22,336 bases of DNA from UBA3263 sp964508865. GTDB taxonomy: Bacteria > Bacteroidota > Bacteroidia > Bacteroidales > Muribaculaceae. Of this stretch, positions 22,015 through 22,336 are shown one piece after another; position 1 is the stretch's first letter; the number at the start of each line of letters is the position of its first letter. Position numbers and translations under genes: made by a program. The notes beneath the pieces are model-generated. The model was not told where the DNA came from, searched no databases, and worked only from the letters and a program-made list of their open reading frames with translations. The DNA lies in the NCBI GenBank assembly GCA_964508865.1, contig CAZDVP010000017.1, positions 1 through 22,336 on the forward strand, written 5' to 3'.

Positions 22015-22031
22015 AACTAATTGTTTTAGTT
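22015..22031. promoter_or_regulatory. Putative BlaI-type operator 1 (AACTAA-N5-TTAGTT)
   Basis: AACTAA (22015-22020), five bases, TTAGTT (22026-22031), located between the -7 box and the blaI start codon, in the presumed 5' leader. The same dyad recurs at 22071-22087. A repressor bound here would block elongation or initiation. Confidence 0.6.
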
Positions 22032-22041
22032 TTTACGGTTG

Positions 22042-22073
22042 CAAAGTTAAACTAAAAATTTTTCATATGCAAC
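22042..22073 (-). promoter_or_regulatory. Promoter of the blaI-M56 operon
   Basis: On the minus strand the -7 box is TAACTTTG (22049-22042), an exact TAnnTTTG. Twenty bp upstream lies GTTG (22073-22070), close to the TTTG -33 element. It sits between the two identical palindromes, and the -33 box overlaps the second of them. Confidence 0.65.
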
Positions 22074-22087
22074 TAAATCGCTTAGTT
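22071..22087. promoter_or_regulatory. Putative BlaI-type operator 2 (AACTAA-N5-TTAGTT)
   Basis: AACTAA (22071-22076), ATCGC, TTAGTT (22082-22087). It overlaps the -33 region of the blaI promoter, and its centre is 56 bp from that of operator 1. An isolated AACTAA half-site lies between them at 22050-22055. Confidence 0.6.
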
Positions 22088-22096
22088 TTTTTTAAG

Positions 22097-22132
22097 AAAA
22101 AAAAATAGGGCAGTCGTGTAATCTGCCCTATT
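22097..22132 (-). terminator. Intrinsic terminator of efp
   Basis: On the minus strand AATAGGGCAG (22132-22123) pairs perfectly with CTGCCCTATT (22113-22104) around a 9-nt loop. The T-run continues to 22097, giving nine T from 22105. It ends the efp transcript about 40 bp after the stop codon and insulates the blaI promoter. Confidence 0.9.
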
Positions 22133-22172
22133 CCCGTCAAAAATGACTATAAAAATTCCAATTATGAAACGC

Positions 22173-22336
22173 TTATTCTTTTACACGCTCAACATATGAA
22201 CCGTCTTTGGTGTTGATGCGAACCTTATCGCCGGTGTTGCAGAAAAGGGGAACGCGAACGGTGGCGCCGGTTTCAACGGTTGCGGGTTTGAGGGTGTTGG
22301 TTGCGGTGTCGCCCTTGATGCCGGGTTCGGTGTAGG
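22173..22336 (-). CDS. efp: Elongation factor P, C-terminal end (5' part beyond window)
   Basis: The last 53 residues of EF-P are readable on the minus strand, entering from the right edge and stopping at 22175-22173 (TAA). The visible sequence contains EPGIKGDTATNTLKPATVET, the family signature of the third OB-like domain, and VRVPLFCNTGDKVRINTKDG, leading to YVERVKE. EF-P relieves ribosome stalling at polyproline stretches. The modified N-terminal Lys/Arg region is outside the window. A strong terminator follows. Confidence 0.95.
   Translation of the reverse strand, partial: YTEPGIKGDTATNTLKPATVETGATVRVPLFCNTGDKVRINTKDGSYVERVKE

Overview
This 22.3 kb window reads as chromosomal DNA from a member of the Bacteroidota, most likely order Bacteroidales; a Muribaculaceae-like genome is my inference. 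The reasons are: TAnnTTTG-type -7 promoter boxes and no recognisable Shine-Dalgarno pattern; a nusB-yajC-ybbR-coaE cluster; a BioG-BioC fusion; a DUF4294 protein; an SbsA-type Ig-like lipoprotein; and a BlaI/M56 pair whose peptidase carries TonB C-terminal domains. The housekeeping genes look GC-rich. The stretch at about 2.4-3.75 kb is clearly AT-rich and looks like accessory DNA.

Layout. (1) Plus strand, 1-1254: the 3' end of the dipeptidase gene pepD, then a secreted N-acetylmuramidase-family protein that probably starts at a TTG. (2) 1255-2645: about 1.4 kb with no protein gene. It holds two direct copies of a roughly 470-bp unit. Each unit has GC-rich palindromes, a Bacteroidota -7 box, a strongly structured stretch of about 260 nt with a possible pseudoknot, and an intrinsic terminator. 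I read these as two copies of a non-coding RNA gene that I cannot assign to a known family. They are the most interesting content here. (3) Plus strand, 2646-4595: an AT-rich glycine-rich lipoprotein of unknown function and a four-TM protein with a C-terminal helix-turn-helix-like tail. Each has a TTTG-N20-GAAnTTTG promoter. (4) Minus strand, 11232 down to 4605: a five-gene overlapping operon nadB - DUF4294 - MATE transporter - Ig-like lipoprotein - iron alcohol dehydrogenase. Its promoter reaches into the 3' end of bioD. (5) Minus strand, 18906 down to 11281: an eight-gene operon nusB - yajC - ybbR-like - coaE - bioA - bioF - bioGC - bioD. It links transcription, protein-export and coenzyme A genes to most of biotin synthesis (no bioB in the window). 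(6) Minus strand, 22008 down to 19050: a BlaI/MecI-type repressor and an M56 (BlaR1-like) peptidase with three TonB domains. Two identical palindromes flank its promoter. (7) Minus strand, end of window: the C-terminal part of elongation factor P and its terminator.

The bio genes cover pimeloyl-ACP methylation and demethylation (BioC and BioG halves), KAPA synthesis (BioF), DAPA synthesis (BioA) and dethiobiotin synthesis (BioD). NadB begins de novo NAD synthesis. Many neighbours in the minus-strand operons overlap by 4 bp (ATGA), which suggests translational coupling.
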